A DNA stretch of 64,000 bases from Streptomyces phaeolivaceus (GCF_009184865.1 NZ_CP045096.1:3720001-3784000); one strand, 5' to 3'. Counted from the stretch's first letter, positions 19,158-28,158 are shown. Notes: generated from the letters alone by a model not told the origin. A program made the numbers and translations.

Positions 19158-20113
19158 GCCGCCGCACGCCTCTCCCGCTCGTCTGTCTGCTGCTGACCGG
19201 CTGCGGACTGACCAGCGGCTCCCCCATGACCGACGACGTACTGCCGGGCTCGGTCGGACAGGGGCAGCCGCTCAAGGGCGCCCAACTGACCGTCACCGCC
19301 AAGGACTTCACCGAGAACCTGATCCTCGGAGCCGTCATGGGCATCGCCTTCCAGGCGGCCGGCGCGGAGGTGCTGGACCGCACCGGCATCCAGGGCTCGT
19401 TCGGCGCCCGGGAGGCGGTGCGCAGCGGGGACGCGGACGCCATGTACGAGTACACGGGCACCGCCTGGATCACCTACCAGGGCAACAGCACCCCGATCCC
19501 CGACCCGAAGCGGCAGTGGGAGGAGGTCCGCGACGCCGACCTCAGGAACGGCCTGACCTGGCTGCCGCCCTCCGCGCTCAACAACACCTACGCCCTCGCC
19601 CTCAACCGCGCCAACTCCGCCGAGTACGGCACGAAGACCCTCTCCGACGTGGCCCTGCTGGCGGCGAAGAGGCCGGGGGCGGTCACGCTGTGCGTGGAGA
19701 GCGAGTTCGCCAACCGCGCGGACGGGCTGCCGGGCATGCAGAAGGCGTACGGGATGAGCCTGCCCACCGGGAACATCACCCAGATGGACAGCGGGATCAT
19801 CTACACCCAGGCGGCGAAGGGGAGTTGTCTGTTCGGGGAGGTCTACACGACCGACGGGCGGATCGAGTCGATGAAGCTCGCGGTGATGGCCGACGACCGC
19901 CGCTTCTTCCCCAACTACAACGCCGCCCCCGAGATCAACTCCGCGACCCTGAAGGAGTGGCCGGAGATCGCCGACGTCCTCGCCCCCCTCACGAGGAAGC
20001 TGAACAACGACGTGGCGCGCGAGCTGAACGCCCGGGTGGACGTCGACGGGGAGGATCCGCACCAGGTGGCGTTGGACTGGATGGTGGCGGAGGGGTTCGT
20101 GCGGGAGGGGTGA
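19154..20113 (+). CDS. Osmoprotectant ABC transporter substrate-binding lipoprotein
   Basis: A 319-residue OpuAC/ProX-type binding protein. The N-terminus has a lipobox (LLLTGC, Cys at residue 17), then LTVTAKDFTENLILGAVMG, the typical first strand of betaine/choline-binding proteins, and DADAMYEYTGTAWITYQG. ATG overlaps the preceding stop (ATGA). It captures the osmoprotectant outside the membrane for the two permeases and CBS ATPase encoded upstream. Confidence 0.92.
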   Translation: MSRRTPLPLVCLLLTGCGLTSGSPMTDDVLPGSVGQGQPLKGAQLTVTAKDFTENLILGAVMGIAFQAAGAEVLDRTGIQGSFGAREAVRSGDADAMYEYTGTAWITYQGNSTPIPDPKRQWEEVRDADLRNGLTWLPPSALNNTYALALNRANSAEYGTKTLSDVALLAAKRPGAVTLCVESEFANRADGLPGMQKAYGMSLPTGNITQMDSGIIYTQAAKGSCLFGEVYTTDGRIESMKLAVMADDRRFFPNYNAAPEINSATLKEWPEIADVLAPLTRKLNNDVARELNARVDVDGEDPHQVALDWMVAEGFVREG

Positions 20114-20166
20114 GTCACGGCGGGAGCCACGAGCCGCACCCACGGGAGCCTCGCTCGTCGCTCGGC

Positions 20167-20967
20167 TCAGCAGCCGGGCACGGTCCCCTTGCCCGTCTCC
20201 AGGGCCACGAGCGAGGAGACCGCGCCCTTCAGGGTCGTCACCGGGACGAGCCGCAGCCCCTCGGGCAGTTCGGTCCGGGCGTCGGAGCACTCGGCCTTGG
20301 GGACGAGGAACACGGTGGCGCCGTCGCGGCGGGCCGCCTGGGTCTTGAGCGCGACCCCGCCGACGGCACCGACCTTGCCCGAGGTGTCGATCGTCCCCGT
20401 ACCGGCGATGACCCGGCCGCCCGTGAGGTCGCCACCGCTGCCGTCGCCGTCGAGCTTGTCGACGATGCCGAGGGAGAAGAGCAGGCCCGCGCTGGGGCCG
20501 CCGACGTCGGCGAGCCGCAGGGTGACCTCGATGTCGCCGGAGTCCTCGCCGAGGTAGGCGAGCGCCGCCTCGGTGGCCGTGTCCTGGGACTCCTTCATCT
20601 CGGCCCGGTTGTACTCCTGGATCTCCTCGGTGGTGTCCCCGCTCGGGTAGACCGCCTCGCGGGGCATGACCGCCTGGTCCGTGCGGAACCAGCCGTCGAT
20701 CACCTCGCCGAGCCCGACGCGGGCGTCCGGTCCGGTCGCCTCGATCGTCGTCATCCGCAGCTGCCCGGTGGTCTTCCGGGCCTCCGCGCCGCTGATCGTG
20801 ATCACCGGCTCGCCCTTGTTGTCGCCCAGCACGTTCGCCGTCATCCCCGGCTGCGCCACGGAGAACGGCAACGGCGCGAACACCGCCGTGGCGAGCAGCC
20901 CCACCACGGGCAGGGCACAGACGGCTACGGCCACGGGACGCGAAAGGCTGGAGAGGCGAGAGAGCAC
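20167..20967 (-). CDS. Membrane-anchored Lon-like (S16) protease domain protein
   Basis: A 266-residue protein with an N-terminal membrane segment (about residues 11-31) and a C-terminal S16 protease domain. The catalytic serine is in VGGPSAGLLFSLG and the lysine in GAVGGVALKTQAARRDGA, spaced as in Lon. Relatives of the YlbL type carry a PDZ domain between anchor and protease; here the middle part is short and I see no clear PDZ. Probable quality-control or signalling protease at the cell surface. Confidence 0.8.
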   Translation of the reverse strand: MLSRLSSLSRPVAVAVCALPVVGLLATAVFAPLPFSVAQPGMTANVLGDNKGEPVITISGAEARKTTGQLRMTTIEATGPDARVGLGEVIDGWFRTDQAVMPREAVYPSGDTTEEIQEYNRAEMKESQDTATEAALAYLGEDSGDIEVTLRLADVGGPSAGLLFSLGIVDKLDGDGSGGDLTGGRVIAGTGTIDTSGKVGAVGGVALKTQAARRDGATVFLVPKAECSDARTELPEGLRLVPVTTLKGAVSSLVALETGKGTVPGC

Positions 20968-21095
20968 GGGGTCAATCTACGTGAGGAGCGATTTTGGCCA
21001 AGGGCCGGTGGGGGCCGTGGGTGTCCGGGGGCGGCTTGGGGGCCGGGAGGCCGTGGGGTGGCTGGCGTGGCTGGGGTGGCTGGGGTGGCCGGGGC

Positions 21096-21572
21096 TCAGT
21101 TGACGTCCACGTCCTCGAAGAGGGCGAGGAGCCGCGTCAGCACCCGTACGCACGCGTCGACGTCGGCGCCCGTCAGATCACCGCTCGCCCGCTTCAGCAG
21201 CAGGCTCTCCCGGGCGACCAGCGCGTCGATGGTCGCCCGGCCGGTGTCGGTCAGCCGGATCAGGGAGGACCGCTGGTGCGCGGGATTCGGGATGGCCTCG
21301 ACGAGGTCCCGTGCCGCCGCCTCGTTGACCATCCGCTGCACGAACTGCCTGCTCAGCGCCAGTGTCCGGCCCATCTGCGGCACGGTCATCGGCCGCCCGC
21401 CCATCCGCAGCAGCTCCAGGACCGCCCGGACACCGACAGGGAACCCCTCCTTCCGTTCCTTCAGCTCCAGCGCGCGGGTCGTCCGCCGGTAGAGGGGGCC
21501 GAGGACGGCGAACACCTCGGACAGCCGCCCGGCGAGCACCTCGGGCGGCAGCGGCTCATTGGTCTCTGTCAC
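21096..21572 (-). CDS. MarR family transcriptional regulator
   Basis: A 158-residue winged-helix regulator: core PMTVPQMGRTLALSRQFVQRMVNEAAARDLV and wing NPAHQRSSLIRLTDTGRATI. Start chosen as GTG 21572 (VTETNEPL); the alternative ATG at 21620 would place a perfect operator palindrome inside the gene. It is divergent from an alpha/beta hydrolase with two TGACA..TGTCA palindromes between, so it very likely represses itself and the hydrolase. Confidence 0.88.
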   Translation of the reverse strand: MTETNEPLPPEVLAGRLSEVFAVLGPLYRRTTRALELKERKEGFPVGVRAVLELLRMGGRPMTVPQMGRTLALSRQFVQRMVNEAAARDLVEAIPNPAHQRSSLIRLTDTGRATIDALVARESLLLKRASGDLTGADVDACVRVLTRLLALFEDVDVN

Positions 21573-21599
21573 GGGGCCATTGTCTTCCACCCGACAGAC

Positions 21600-21616
21600 T
21601 GACAACTGGGTTGTCA
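21600..21616. promoter_or_regulatory. MarR operator 1
   Basis: Perfect palindrome TGACAAC-TGG-GTTGTCA, the size expected for a MarR dimer, 28 bp upstream of the regulator's GTG. Confidence 0.75.
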
Positions 21617-21630
21617 CCATCCCCCCAACA

Positions 21631-21647
21631 TGACACCCTGGTTGTCA
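21631..21647. promoter_or_regulatory. MarR operator 2
   Basis: Imperfect copy TGACACCCTGGTTGTCA, centre to centre 31 bp from operator 1. Its last base is the A of the hydrolase ATG, so bound repressor would cover the start of the hydrolase gene. Confidence 0.7.
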
Positions 21648-22489
21648 TGACTGATGCCTCTCAGGTACTCACGCGCGTCTTCCCGTCCGATGACGGCCCC
21701 CTCGCCTATCTGGACGTCGGCCAGGACACGGGGTCCGGTGCCCCGCTCGTGCTGCTGCACGGCGGCTTCACGGATCACCGCATGTGGCGCGACCTGGTCC
21801 CCGGCCTGGTGGCGGCCGGCCATCGCGTGATCGCCCCGGACGCCCGCGGGCACGGCGCCTCCGCCAACGCGAGCAAGCCGTTCCGGCTCACCGACGACCT
21901 CGCCGCGCTGCTGCGCCACCTGGACACCGGCCCGGCGATCCTGATCGGTATGTCGATGGGCGGCGGCACGGCCGTCGACACGGCCCTGGAACACCCCGAC
22001 CTCGTACGCGCCCTCGTCGTCAGCGGTGTCGGCACCAGCGAGCCCGAGCACACGGACCCCTGGACCAAGGACAGCGTCGCCCGCTACTACGGCACGCTGA
22101 TGTCCGGCGACATCGAGGGCTGGCTGGAAGTGGTCGGCGAGGCGGTCGCCGGTCCGTACCGCAAGGTCGACGAGGTGGGCCCCGACATCGTCCGGCGCGT
22201 ACGGGAGATGAGCCGCGCCACGGCCGAGAAGCACACCGTCGGCGAGACGGACTGGCACGTCCCGGTCACGAACACCTGGGCCCGCGCCGCCACGATCACG
22301 GCCCCCACCCTCGCCCTCAACGGCGCCCTCGACGCCCCCGACCTCATCGCCATGGCCGAACGCCTGGCAGCCACGGTCGCCGCCGACTCCCACACCGTCT
22401 CGATCGAGGCCACGGCGCACTACGCCAACATGGAACGCCCGGACACGTTCACCGAACACTTGCTGAACTGGCTGAACCGGCTGCCCTAG
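21647..22489 (+). CDS. Alpha/beta hydrolase
   Basis: A 280-residue alpha/beta-fold hydrolase. Oxyanion region LLHGGFTDHRMW, nucleophile elbow IGMSMGGGTAVD (Ser in GMSMGG), acid near ALNGALDAPD and the last His in IEATAHYANMERP. ATG 21647 lies right at the edge of an operator-like palindrome with no room for a ribosome site, suggesting a leaderless mRNA. Substrate unknown; control by the divergent MarR protein suggests detoxification. Confidence 0.9.
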   Translation: MTDASQVLTRVFPSDDGPLAYLDVGQDTGSGAPLVLLHGGFTDHRMWRDLVPGLVAAGHRVIAPDARGHGASANASKPFRLTDDLAALLRHLDTGPAILIGMSMGGGTAVDTALEHPDLVRALVVSGVGTSEPEHTDPWTKDSVARYYGTLMSGDIEGWLEVVGEAVAGPYRKVDEVGPDIVRRVREMSRATAEKHTVGETDWHVPVTNTWARAATITAPTLALNGALDAPDLIAMAERLAATVAADSHTVSIEATAHYANMERPDTFTEHLLNWLNRLP

Positions 22490-22619
22490 CGCTCTCAGCT
22501 GCGGGCAGTCGTGCCGCTGGGGCGGCACGGGTGGGCGCAGGCGGCACCCCGCGAGCGCCGGTGAGCGAAACCCCGCTCCAGCTCAGCCCCGGCGGAGGGC
22601 GCCCCCACCGGACGCACCG

Positions 22620-23261
22620 TCACCGCAGCGCGTCGGCGACCTCCCGTGCCGCGTCCATCACCCGCGGCCCCACCCGCTCCGGCACCGCATCGGCCAACAT
22701 CACGACTCCCACACTGCCCTCGACCCCGCTCACCCCGATCAACGGCGCCGCCGCCCCACTCGCCCCCGCCTCCAGCTCCCCGTGCGTGAGCGCGTACCCC
22801 GGCCAGTCCCCCGGCTGCTGCCGCCCCGACAGAATCGCCCGCCCCGCCGCCCCCCGGTCCAGCGAGTGCCGGAACCCGGCCCGGTACGCCACGTGATAGT
22901 CCGTCCACGTCGGCTCGACCACCGCGACCGCCAACGCCTCGGTCCCGTCGACGAGCGTGAGATGGGCGGTGGCCCCTATGTCCTCCGCCAACGAGCGCAA
23001 CGCGGGCAGCGCGGCCTCCCGTACCAGCGGATGCACCTGCCGCCCGAGCCGCAGCACCCCCAGTCCCACCCGGGCACGTCCGCCCAGGTCACGTCGTACG
23101 AGGGCATGCTGTTCCAGGGTGGCGAGCAGGCGGTACACCACGGTCCGGTTGACGCCGAGCTTGTTGGACAGCTCGGTGACGGTCAGCCCGTGGTCGGTGT
23201 CGGCCAGCAGCTTGAGGACACGCAGTCCCCGATCAAGCGTCTGAGAGGTCTCCGCGGTCAC
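22620..23261 (-). CDS. IclR family transcriptional regulator
   Basis: A 213-residue regulator: N-terminal winged helix (TLDRGLRVLKLLADTDHGLTVTELSNKLGVNRTVVYRLLATLEQH) and C-terminal IclR effector domain (LPALRSLAEDIGATAHLTLVDG, RHSLDRGAAGRAILSG). GTG 23261 is preceded by AAGGAG at good spacing. It stands alone between a hydrolase and a helicase, so the target is not apparent. Confidence 0.9.
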   Translation of the reverse strand: MTAETSQTLDRGLRVLKLLADTDHGLTVTELSNKLGVNRTVVYRLLATLEQHALVRRDLGGRARVGLGVLRLGRQVHPLVREAALPALRSLAEDIGATAHLTLVDGTEALAVAVVEPTWTDYHVAYRAGFRHSLDRGAAGRAILSGRQQPGDWPGYALTHGELEAGASGAAAPLIGVSGVEGSVGVVMLADAVPERVGPRVMDAAREVADALR

Positions 23262-23303
23262 GACGCCCACTCCTTCTTGGGTGAGGGCGGCGACCCCTGT
23301 CAC

Positions 23304-23582
23304 GGCTGATGCGTCACCGGTCCCGTCGGCGACGCGCTACAGAGGCCGCCGATCGGCTGAACCCGGATGATCCGGGCGGAGTCGCTTCACGGCTGCGCTC
23401 CGCGGCGGCGCTGCCACGGGGCGTATGCGTAGCGGGACAGTAGACGAGCCGGTTCGCTGAGCGGAAGACTCCGTCCAGAATCCGGTCAGTGACCGGTACG
23501 GACTACTTCGATTTGTCGCGAAATGTAGGGGCGCACCACGCAGACCGCACCCCCGGGGCGCGCTCCCCCAAGACATCGAAGG
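23304..23582. other. Gene-free stretch
   Basis: Part of a 357-bp intergenic interval between the IclR gene start and the helicase stop. I see no convincing gene or hairpin here. The rest of the interval is the 26-bp tandem repeat. Confidence 0.4.
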
Positions 23583-23674
23583 TCGCCTCACCCGGACCGG
23601 GACGAACGTCACCTCACCCGGACCGGGACGAACGTCACCTCACCCGGACCCGGATGAGGGTCACTTCATCCGGG
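23583..23674. repeat. 26-bp tandem repeat at the helicase 3' end
   Basis: Three full copies (23583, 23609, 23635) and a partial fourth that overlaps the stop and last codons of the helicase gene. Each of the first two contains the palindrome CCCGGACCGGG, so the transcript could form a series of hairpins. Confidence 0.85.
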
Positions 23675-25457
23675 TCGCCCACTCCTGCACCTTGGCGATC
23701 CGCTGCCGCAGCTGCCCCGCCGTGGCCTCGGCGCTGGGCGGGCCGCCGCACACCCGCCGTACCTCGGTGTGGATGACACCGTGCGGCTTGCCGCACTGAT
23801 GGGAGTACGCGCCGACCATCCCGTTGAGCTGCTTACGAAGCTCCAGCAGTTCCTTGTGGGTGACGACGGGCCGCCGGTCGGCCGGCAGCTCCACGAGGTC
23901 GGCCTCGGCGTCCGGCTTCTTGCGGCTGTGCGCGATCTGCCGTGCCTGCCGCTTCTGGAGCAGCAGCTGCACCTGGTCGGGCTCCAGCAGCCCGGGGATC
24001 CCGAGGTAGTCCTGCTCCTCCTCGCTCCCGGGGTGGGCCTGCATACCGAACTCGGCGCCGTTGTACATGACCCGGTCGAACACGGCGTCGGACTCCAGCG
24101 CCTCGAACGGCAGCATGTCCTGGTCACCGGTGTCCTCGTCCTGCTCCCGCTCGGCCTCCGCGAGAAGCTTGTCCTCCTCGGCGTACGGGTCCTCCTCGCC
24201 CTGCTTCTTCGGCTTGTCGAGGGCGTGGTCCCGCTCCACCTCCATCTCGTTGGCGAAGGTGAGCAGATCGGGCACGGTCGGCAGGAACACGGACGCGGTC
24301 TCGCCGCGCCGCCGGGACCGCACGAACCGCCCGACGGCCTGGGCGAAGAACAGCGGCGTCGAAATCGTCGTGGCGTACACCCCCACCGCCAGCCGGGGGA
24401 CGTCCACCCCTTCCGACACCATCCGCACGGCGACCATCCACCGGTCGGTGTTGGCGCTGAACTCGTCGATACGGTCCGAGGCGCCGGAGTCGTCGGACAG
24501 GACGACCGTCGCGCTCGTCCCGGTGATCTCCCGGATCAGCTTGGCGTAGGCGCGGGCGGAGTCCTGGTCGGTGGCGATGACGAGCGCACCGGCGTCCGGG
24601 ATGCCCTTCCTGACCTCGGTGAGCCGCTGGTCGGCGGCGCGCAGCACGCTCGGCATCCACTCACCGCGCGGATCGAGGGCCGTACGCCAGGCCTGGCTGA
24701 TCGCGTCCTTGGTCATGGGCTCGCCGAGGCGCGCGGCGATCTCGTCGCCCGCCTTGGTGCGCCAGCGCATGTTGCCGCTGTAGGAGAGGAAGATGACGGG
24801 CCGGACGACGTTGTCGGCGAGCGCGTTGCCGTAGCCGTAGGTGTAGTCGGCGGACGAACGCCGGATGCCGTCCGTCCCCTCCTCGTACGTCACGAAGGGG
24901 ATGGGGTTGGTGTCGGACCGGAAGGGCGTACCGGTGAGCGCGAGCCGGCGGGTGGCGGGCTCGAACGCCTCAAGACAGGCCTCGCCCCAGGACTTGCTGT
25001 CACCGGCGTGGTGGATCTCGTCGAGGATGACCAGCGTCTTGCGCTGCTCGCTGCGGTTGCGGTGCAGCATGGGCCGTACGCCGACACCGGCGTAGGTGAC
25101 CGCGACCCCGTCGTACTCCTTGCTGAGCGGGCCCGCGCTGTACTCCGGGTCCAGCTTGATCCCTATCCGTGCCGCGGCCTCGGCCCACTGCTTCTTCAGA
25201 TGCTCGGTGGGTGCCACGACCGTCACCTGCTGCACGACATGGTGGTGCAGCAGCCAGGACGCGAGCGTCAGCGCGAAGGTCGTCTTCCCGGCGCCCGGGG
25301 TGGCGACCGCGAGAAAGTCCCGCGGTTGCTCCTGGACATACCTCTCCATCGCCCCCTGCTGCCAGGCACGCAGCTTGCCGGCGGTACCCCAGGGGGCACG
25401 GCCGGGGAAGGCGGGCGAGAGGTGGTGGTTCGAGGAGGAGGTGGCGGTGGTAGTCAC
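23661..25457 (-). CDS. Superfamily II DEAD/DEAH-box helicase
   Basis: A 598-residue SF2 helicase. Walker A AVATPGAGKTTFAL (near residue 55), motif II VILDEIHHAGD, motif III ALTGTPFRS, motifs V/VI MVSEGVDVPRLAVGVYAT and QAVGRFVRSRRRGE. A charged acidic stretch follows (about 430-470). Similar to ResIII-type DNA helicases found singly in streptomycetes; probable DNA repair or recombination role. GTG 25457 has a CGGAGACC ribosome site. No nuclease domain or neighbour is visible, so a defence role is not supported. Confidence 0.88.
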   Translation of the reverse strand: MTTTATSSSNHHLSPAFPGRAPWGTAGKLRAWQQGAMERYVQEQPRDFLAVATPGAGKTTFALTLASWLLHHHVVQQVTVVAPTEHLKKQWAEAAARIGIKLDPEYSAGPLSKEYDGVAVTYAGVGVRPMLHRNRSEQRKTLVILDEIHHAGDSKSWGEACLEAFEPATRRLALTGTPFRSDTNPIPFVTYEEGTDGIRRSSADYTYGYGNALADNVVRPVIFLSYSGNMRWRTKAGDEIAARLGEPMTKDAISQAWRTALDPRGEWMPSVLRAADQRLTEVRKGIPDAGALVIATDQDSARAYAKLIREITGTSATVVLSDDSGASDRIDEFSANTDRWMVAVRMVSEGVDVPRLAVGVYATTISTPLFFAQAVGRFVRSRRRGETASVFLPTVPDLLTFANEMEVERDHALDKPKKQGEEDPYAEEDKLLAEAEREQDEDTGDQDMLPFEALESDAVFDRVMYNGAEFGMQAHPGSEEEQDYLGIPGLLEPDQVQLLLQKRQARQIAHSRKKPDAEADLVELPADRRPVVTHKELLELRKQLNGMVGAYSHQCGKPHGVIHTEVRRVCGGPPSAEATAGQLRQRIAKVQEWATRMK

Positions 25458-25619
25458 GGTCTCCGGTCTGGTGGTCGAGCGGCTCGGGCGGGCAGCCCCG
25501 GTGCGACTCACGCGGCAACCCGCACACCACGGCTACGTATGACAACCGGGCCACCCTACCGGCGCCCGGACCGTGTCAACGCGCGTACGACACCCCCTCC
25601 CCCGGCGATGGGACCCACC

Positions 25620-25994
25620 TCACAACCCCCGCAACCGCTCGGCGATCACCCCGACCTCGGCCTCCTCACCGGACGCGACGGCGATGACCAGGTCGTACGC
25701 CCGCTCCTGGTCCACCGCGGCCAGGTCCACCCCGTTGACCGCGAGGAACGTCGCGGCCGCGAGCCAGGCCGTCCGCTTGTTCCCGTCCACGAGGGGGTGG
25801 TTGGTGGCGAGCGCGTGGAGCAGGGCGGCGGCCTGCTCGTAGAGGTCGGTGCAGGCGGCCGTCCCGAACATGCGGGCGCGCGGCCGGTGCACAGCCGACT
25901 CCAGCAGCCCTGCCTCCCGGGTCTCGGGAGCCTTCCCGCCGAAGGCGATCCCGGCGATGGCGACCACCTCGGCCACGGTCAGATGACGGCTCAC
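25620..25994 (-). CDS. doc: Doc-type (Fic fold) toxin
   Basis: A 124-residue death-on-curing protein. The Fic active-site motif reads HPLVDGNKRTAWLA (canonical HPFxDGNKRT, Phe to Leu), preceded by AALLHALATN. Phage P1 Doc with a similar motif phosphorylates EF-Tu; whether this one does is inferred. Start ATG overlaps the upstream antitoxin stop (ATGA), the usual order antitoxin then toxin. Confidence 0.9.
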   Translation of the reverse strand: MSRHLTVAEVVAIAGIAFGGKAPETREAGLLESAVHRPRARMFGTAACTDLYEQAAALLHALATNHPLVDGNKRTAWLAAATFLAVNGVDLAAVDQERAYDLVIAVASGEEAEVGVIAERLRGL

Positions 25995-26197
25995 TCCCCC
26001 AGCCTCCGCAGCAACTCGGCGTGCTCCTCCGCGAGCCGCTCGGCCCGCTCCCGCACGAGCCCGCTCTCCGCCCGGAGATACGCCTCGACGGCCGCCTCCA
26101 CCACGTCCTCGGGCCGTCGCCCCTCGGCGTCGGCGAGGTCGGTGAGGGCTCGATGCCGGTCGGGGTCGAGGTCCAGGTGGAGAGTGATCTCGGTCAT
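25991..26197 (-). CDS. Antitoxin of the Doc pair (ribbon-helix-helix-like)
   Basis: A 68-residue protein. The N-terminus MTEITLHLDLDPDRHRALTDLADAEGRRPEDVVEAAVEAYL has the strand-helix-helix pattern of a ribbon-helix-helix repressor; the Glu/Arg/Leu-rich C-terminal helix would bind the toxin. Overlaps doc by 4 bp. It probably autoregulates the module. Confidence 0.82.
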   Translation of the reverse strand: MTEITLHLDLDPDRHRALTDLADAEGRRPEDVVEAAVEAYLRAESGLVRERAERLAEEHAELLRRLGE

Positions 26198-26286
26198 GGG
26201 GCGAGGCTAGGGTCAGCGATCACCCGATTCCACCGCTTTACGAATCCCCCGCCCACAGCCCCCTGTTCCCCCCCTCCCCCGCCCTC

Positions 26287-27777
26287 TCACCGCTCCCGCA
26301 ACCGCGTGGTCACCCAGGCCCCCACCAACGCCACCCCCGCCATCGGCAGGAACACCGCGACGAAGGCGGCCGGGTGGGAGGCGGCGCCGGTGGCCGTGGT
26401 GGTCGTGTGGGCGACCGTGCCGCCGCCCAGCGCGGCGAACGCGGCGCCGCCCGCCGCGAGGAGGAGCGCGTTGGAGAGGCCGTCGGACATCTGGAGCGCG
26501 GCGGAGTTGGTGCCGGCCTCCTCGGGGGCGGAGAGATGGAGCAGCAGGACGCTGGTGGAGGAGATGACGAGCCCCATCCCGAAGCACCCGAAGGCCCAGG
26601 CGACGGCCACGATCCCCACCGGCACGGACTCGATCAGCGCGAACGGCAGCGTGGTGATCGCCGCCGCGACCAGCAGCATCCCCACCGTCATCAGCCGCTC
26701 CCGGTACGGCTCCACCGCCGCCCGCGCCTGCACCCACGACCCCAGCGCCCAGGTCCCCCCGCCCGCCGCGAGCGAGAACCCGGCGAGCGTCGGCGACAGC
26801 CCGCGCTGGGTGACCAGCATCAACGGCACGAACGACTCGGCCGACACGAACGCCCCCGCCGCCACCCCGCGCAGCAGCACCACCGACGGCAGCCCCCGCA
26901 CCGCCCGATAGGTCCCCCGGGGCAGCAGCCCCAGCACGGCGGGCACCAGCAGCCCGACCCCCGCGGCGGCCGGCACGAGCGAGAACCACCGCAGATCCTG
27001 AGCCGCGTACTGCAACAGCCCGGCCCCGAGCGAGATCCCGAAGGCGAGCCGGATACGCCGACGGTCGACCGAGGCCGAGGCCGGGGGCGAGGCCTCGGCA
27101 GAGGTGGAGGTGGAGGTGGAGGTGGAGGTCACCGGGCCGGAAGCCCGCCGCCGTATCTGCGGGAGCGCCAGCGCCAGCGGCAGCACGACGAGCGCCGGGA
27201 TCCCCAGGAACACCCAGCGCCAGCCCAGCTGTTCCGTCACCGCGCCGGAGGCGAGCGGGCCGACGATGGACGGGACGACCCAGCTCGCCGCGAAGGCCGC
27301 CATGATCGCGGGCCGCAGCCGCTCCGGGTACGCGCGCCCGACCACCACGTACAGCGCGACGATCACCAGCCCGCCGCCGAGCCCCTGCACGGCCCGCCCG
27401 AGGACGAAGAGCCACATCGCCCCGGCGGTCCCCGACAGCACCAGACCGGCGGCGAACCCGCCGATCCCCGCGGCCAGCGCCCCCAACGGCCCGCGCCGGT
27501 CGGCCCACTGCCCGGCCAGCACCATCCCGAACAGACTCGTCGTGAAGTACGCCGAGAACGCGAACCCGTACACGGAGATCCCGTCCAGTTCCCGCGCCGC
27601 GACCGGCATGGCGGTCCCCACCGCCATCGCCTCGAACGCGATCAGCAGCACGACCGAGACGATCCCGATGCTGAGCCCCCGGTAGGAGCGGCTCAGCACG
27701 CCTTCCTCACCGAGAGCCACGACGGAGGGAGCGGGGGTCTGTGTGACGTCCGTGTCACGCGGTTCGAGGTCGGCCAT
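26287..27777 (-). CDS. MFS transporter
   Basis: A 496-residue major facilitator. Twelve to fourteen helices; motif A-like GMVLAGQWADRRGPLGAL after helix 2; RAVQGLGGGLVIVALYVVVGRAYP. A central loop has a short Thr-Ser repeat run from a 6-bp DNA repeat (about 27103-27130). Probable drug or metabolite efflux, substrate unknown. ATG 27777 was chosen because upstream residues are charged and non-membrane. Confidence 0.88.
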   Translation of the reverse strand: MADLEPRDTDVTQTPAPSVVALGEEGVLSRSYRGLSIGIVSVVLLIAFEAMAVGTAMPVAARELDGISVYGFAFSAYFTTSLFGMVLAGQWADRRGPLGALAAGIGGFAAGLVLSGTAGAMWLFVLGRAVQGLGGGLVIVALYVVVGRAYPERLRPAIMAAFAASWVVPSIVGPLASGAVTEQLGWRWVFLGIPALVVLPLALALPQIRRRASGPVTSTSTSTSTSAEASPPASASVDRRRIRLAFGISLGAGLLQYAAQDLRWFSLVPAAAGVGLLVPAVLGLLPRGTYRAVRGLPSVVLLRGVAAGAFVSAESFVPLMLVTQRGLSPTLAGFSLAAGGGTWALGSWVQARAAVEPYRERLMTVGMLLVAAAITTLPFALIESVPVGIVAVAWAFGCFGMGLVISSTSVLLLHLSAPEEAGTNSAALQMSDGLSNALLLAAGGAAFAALGGGTVAHTTTTATGAASHPAAFVAVFLPMAGVALVGAWVTTRLRER

Positions 27778-28000
27778 GCCCGCCAGCGTAAGGGGCACCA
27801 CCGACATTCGCCCCTGTCCGAAGTCCCCCACCACCTGGGACCTTCGTCGTACACCCAGGAGGCGCCCCTCGCCGTTCATGAACGGCGTATGGCAGTCCCG
27901 TTGCAGCCCCCTCGCACCCCTTGAGCCCCCACCCGCCCCCCGCCTACGGTCTACTCATCGAGTTCGGAGCGCCAGACACCACCCCTGGCACCCCCGACCC

Positions 28001-28072
28001 GGCCGTGTGCCCGAGTGGTTTAGGGACTCGCCTGCAAAGCGAGTTACGTGGGTTCGATTCCCGCCACGGCCT
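28001..28072 (+). tRNA. tRNA-Cys (GCA)
   Basis: Acceptor GGCCGTG pairs with CACGGCC, D-arm CCC/GGG, anticodon loop CTGCAAA (anticodon GCA) in stem CTCGC/GCGAG, T-arm with TTCGATT, discriminator T as in tRNA-Cys. No encoded CCA. The element is integrated in it: the last 42 bases here (28031-28072) are part of attL and restore an intact tRNA. Confidence 0.96.
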
Positions 28073-28073
28073 C
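28031..28073. repeat. attL core (43 bp)
   Basis: Begins CCTGCAAAGCGAG in the anticodon loop and runs to one base past the tRNA. Identical to 41107-41149. Confidence 0.95.
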
Positions 28074-28099
28074 TTCTTTGTCTGACCAGGCAAAACGAC

Positions 28100-28129
28100 A
28101 GGGCGGCACCCCAGATGGGATGTCGCCCT
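28100..28129. terminator. Hairpin terminator between tRNA-Cys and int
   Basis: A 13-position stem with one mismatch (28100-28112 with 28117-28129) followed on the plus strand by TTTTT. It can end the tRNA-Cys transcript (plus) and the xis-int transcript (minus). It belongs to the element, not the original chromosome. Confidence 0.75.
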
Positions 28130-28140
28130 TTTTCGTCGTC

Positions 28141-28158
28141 CGTCTCAGTTGCCGTCTC
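28141..28158 (+). repeat. Left-end CGTCTC repeats (possible Int/Xis arm sites)
   Basis: Two CGTCTC (extended CGTCTCAGTTG) exactly 12 bp apart, 68 bp inside attL; the second overlaps the int stop codon. The same spacing occurs near attR at 40971 and 40983. Confidence 0.5.

Noticed and set aside
23661..25457. Helicase as part of a defence island with the Doc module
   Set aside because: No nuclease, methylase or other defence gene adjoins it, and the gene looks like a conserved stand-alone helicase.
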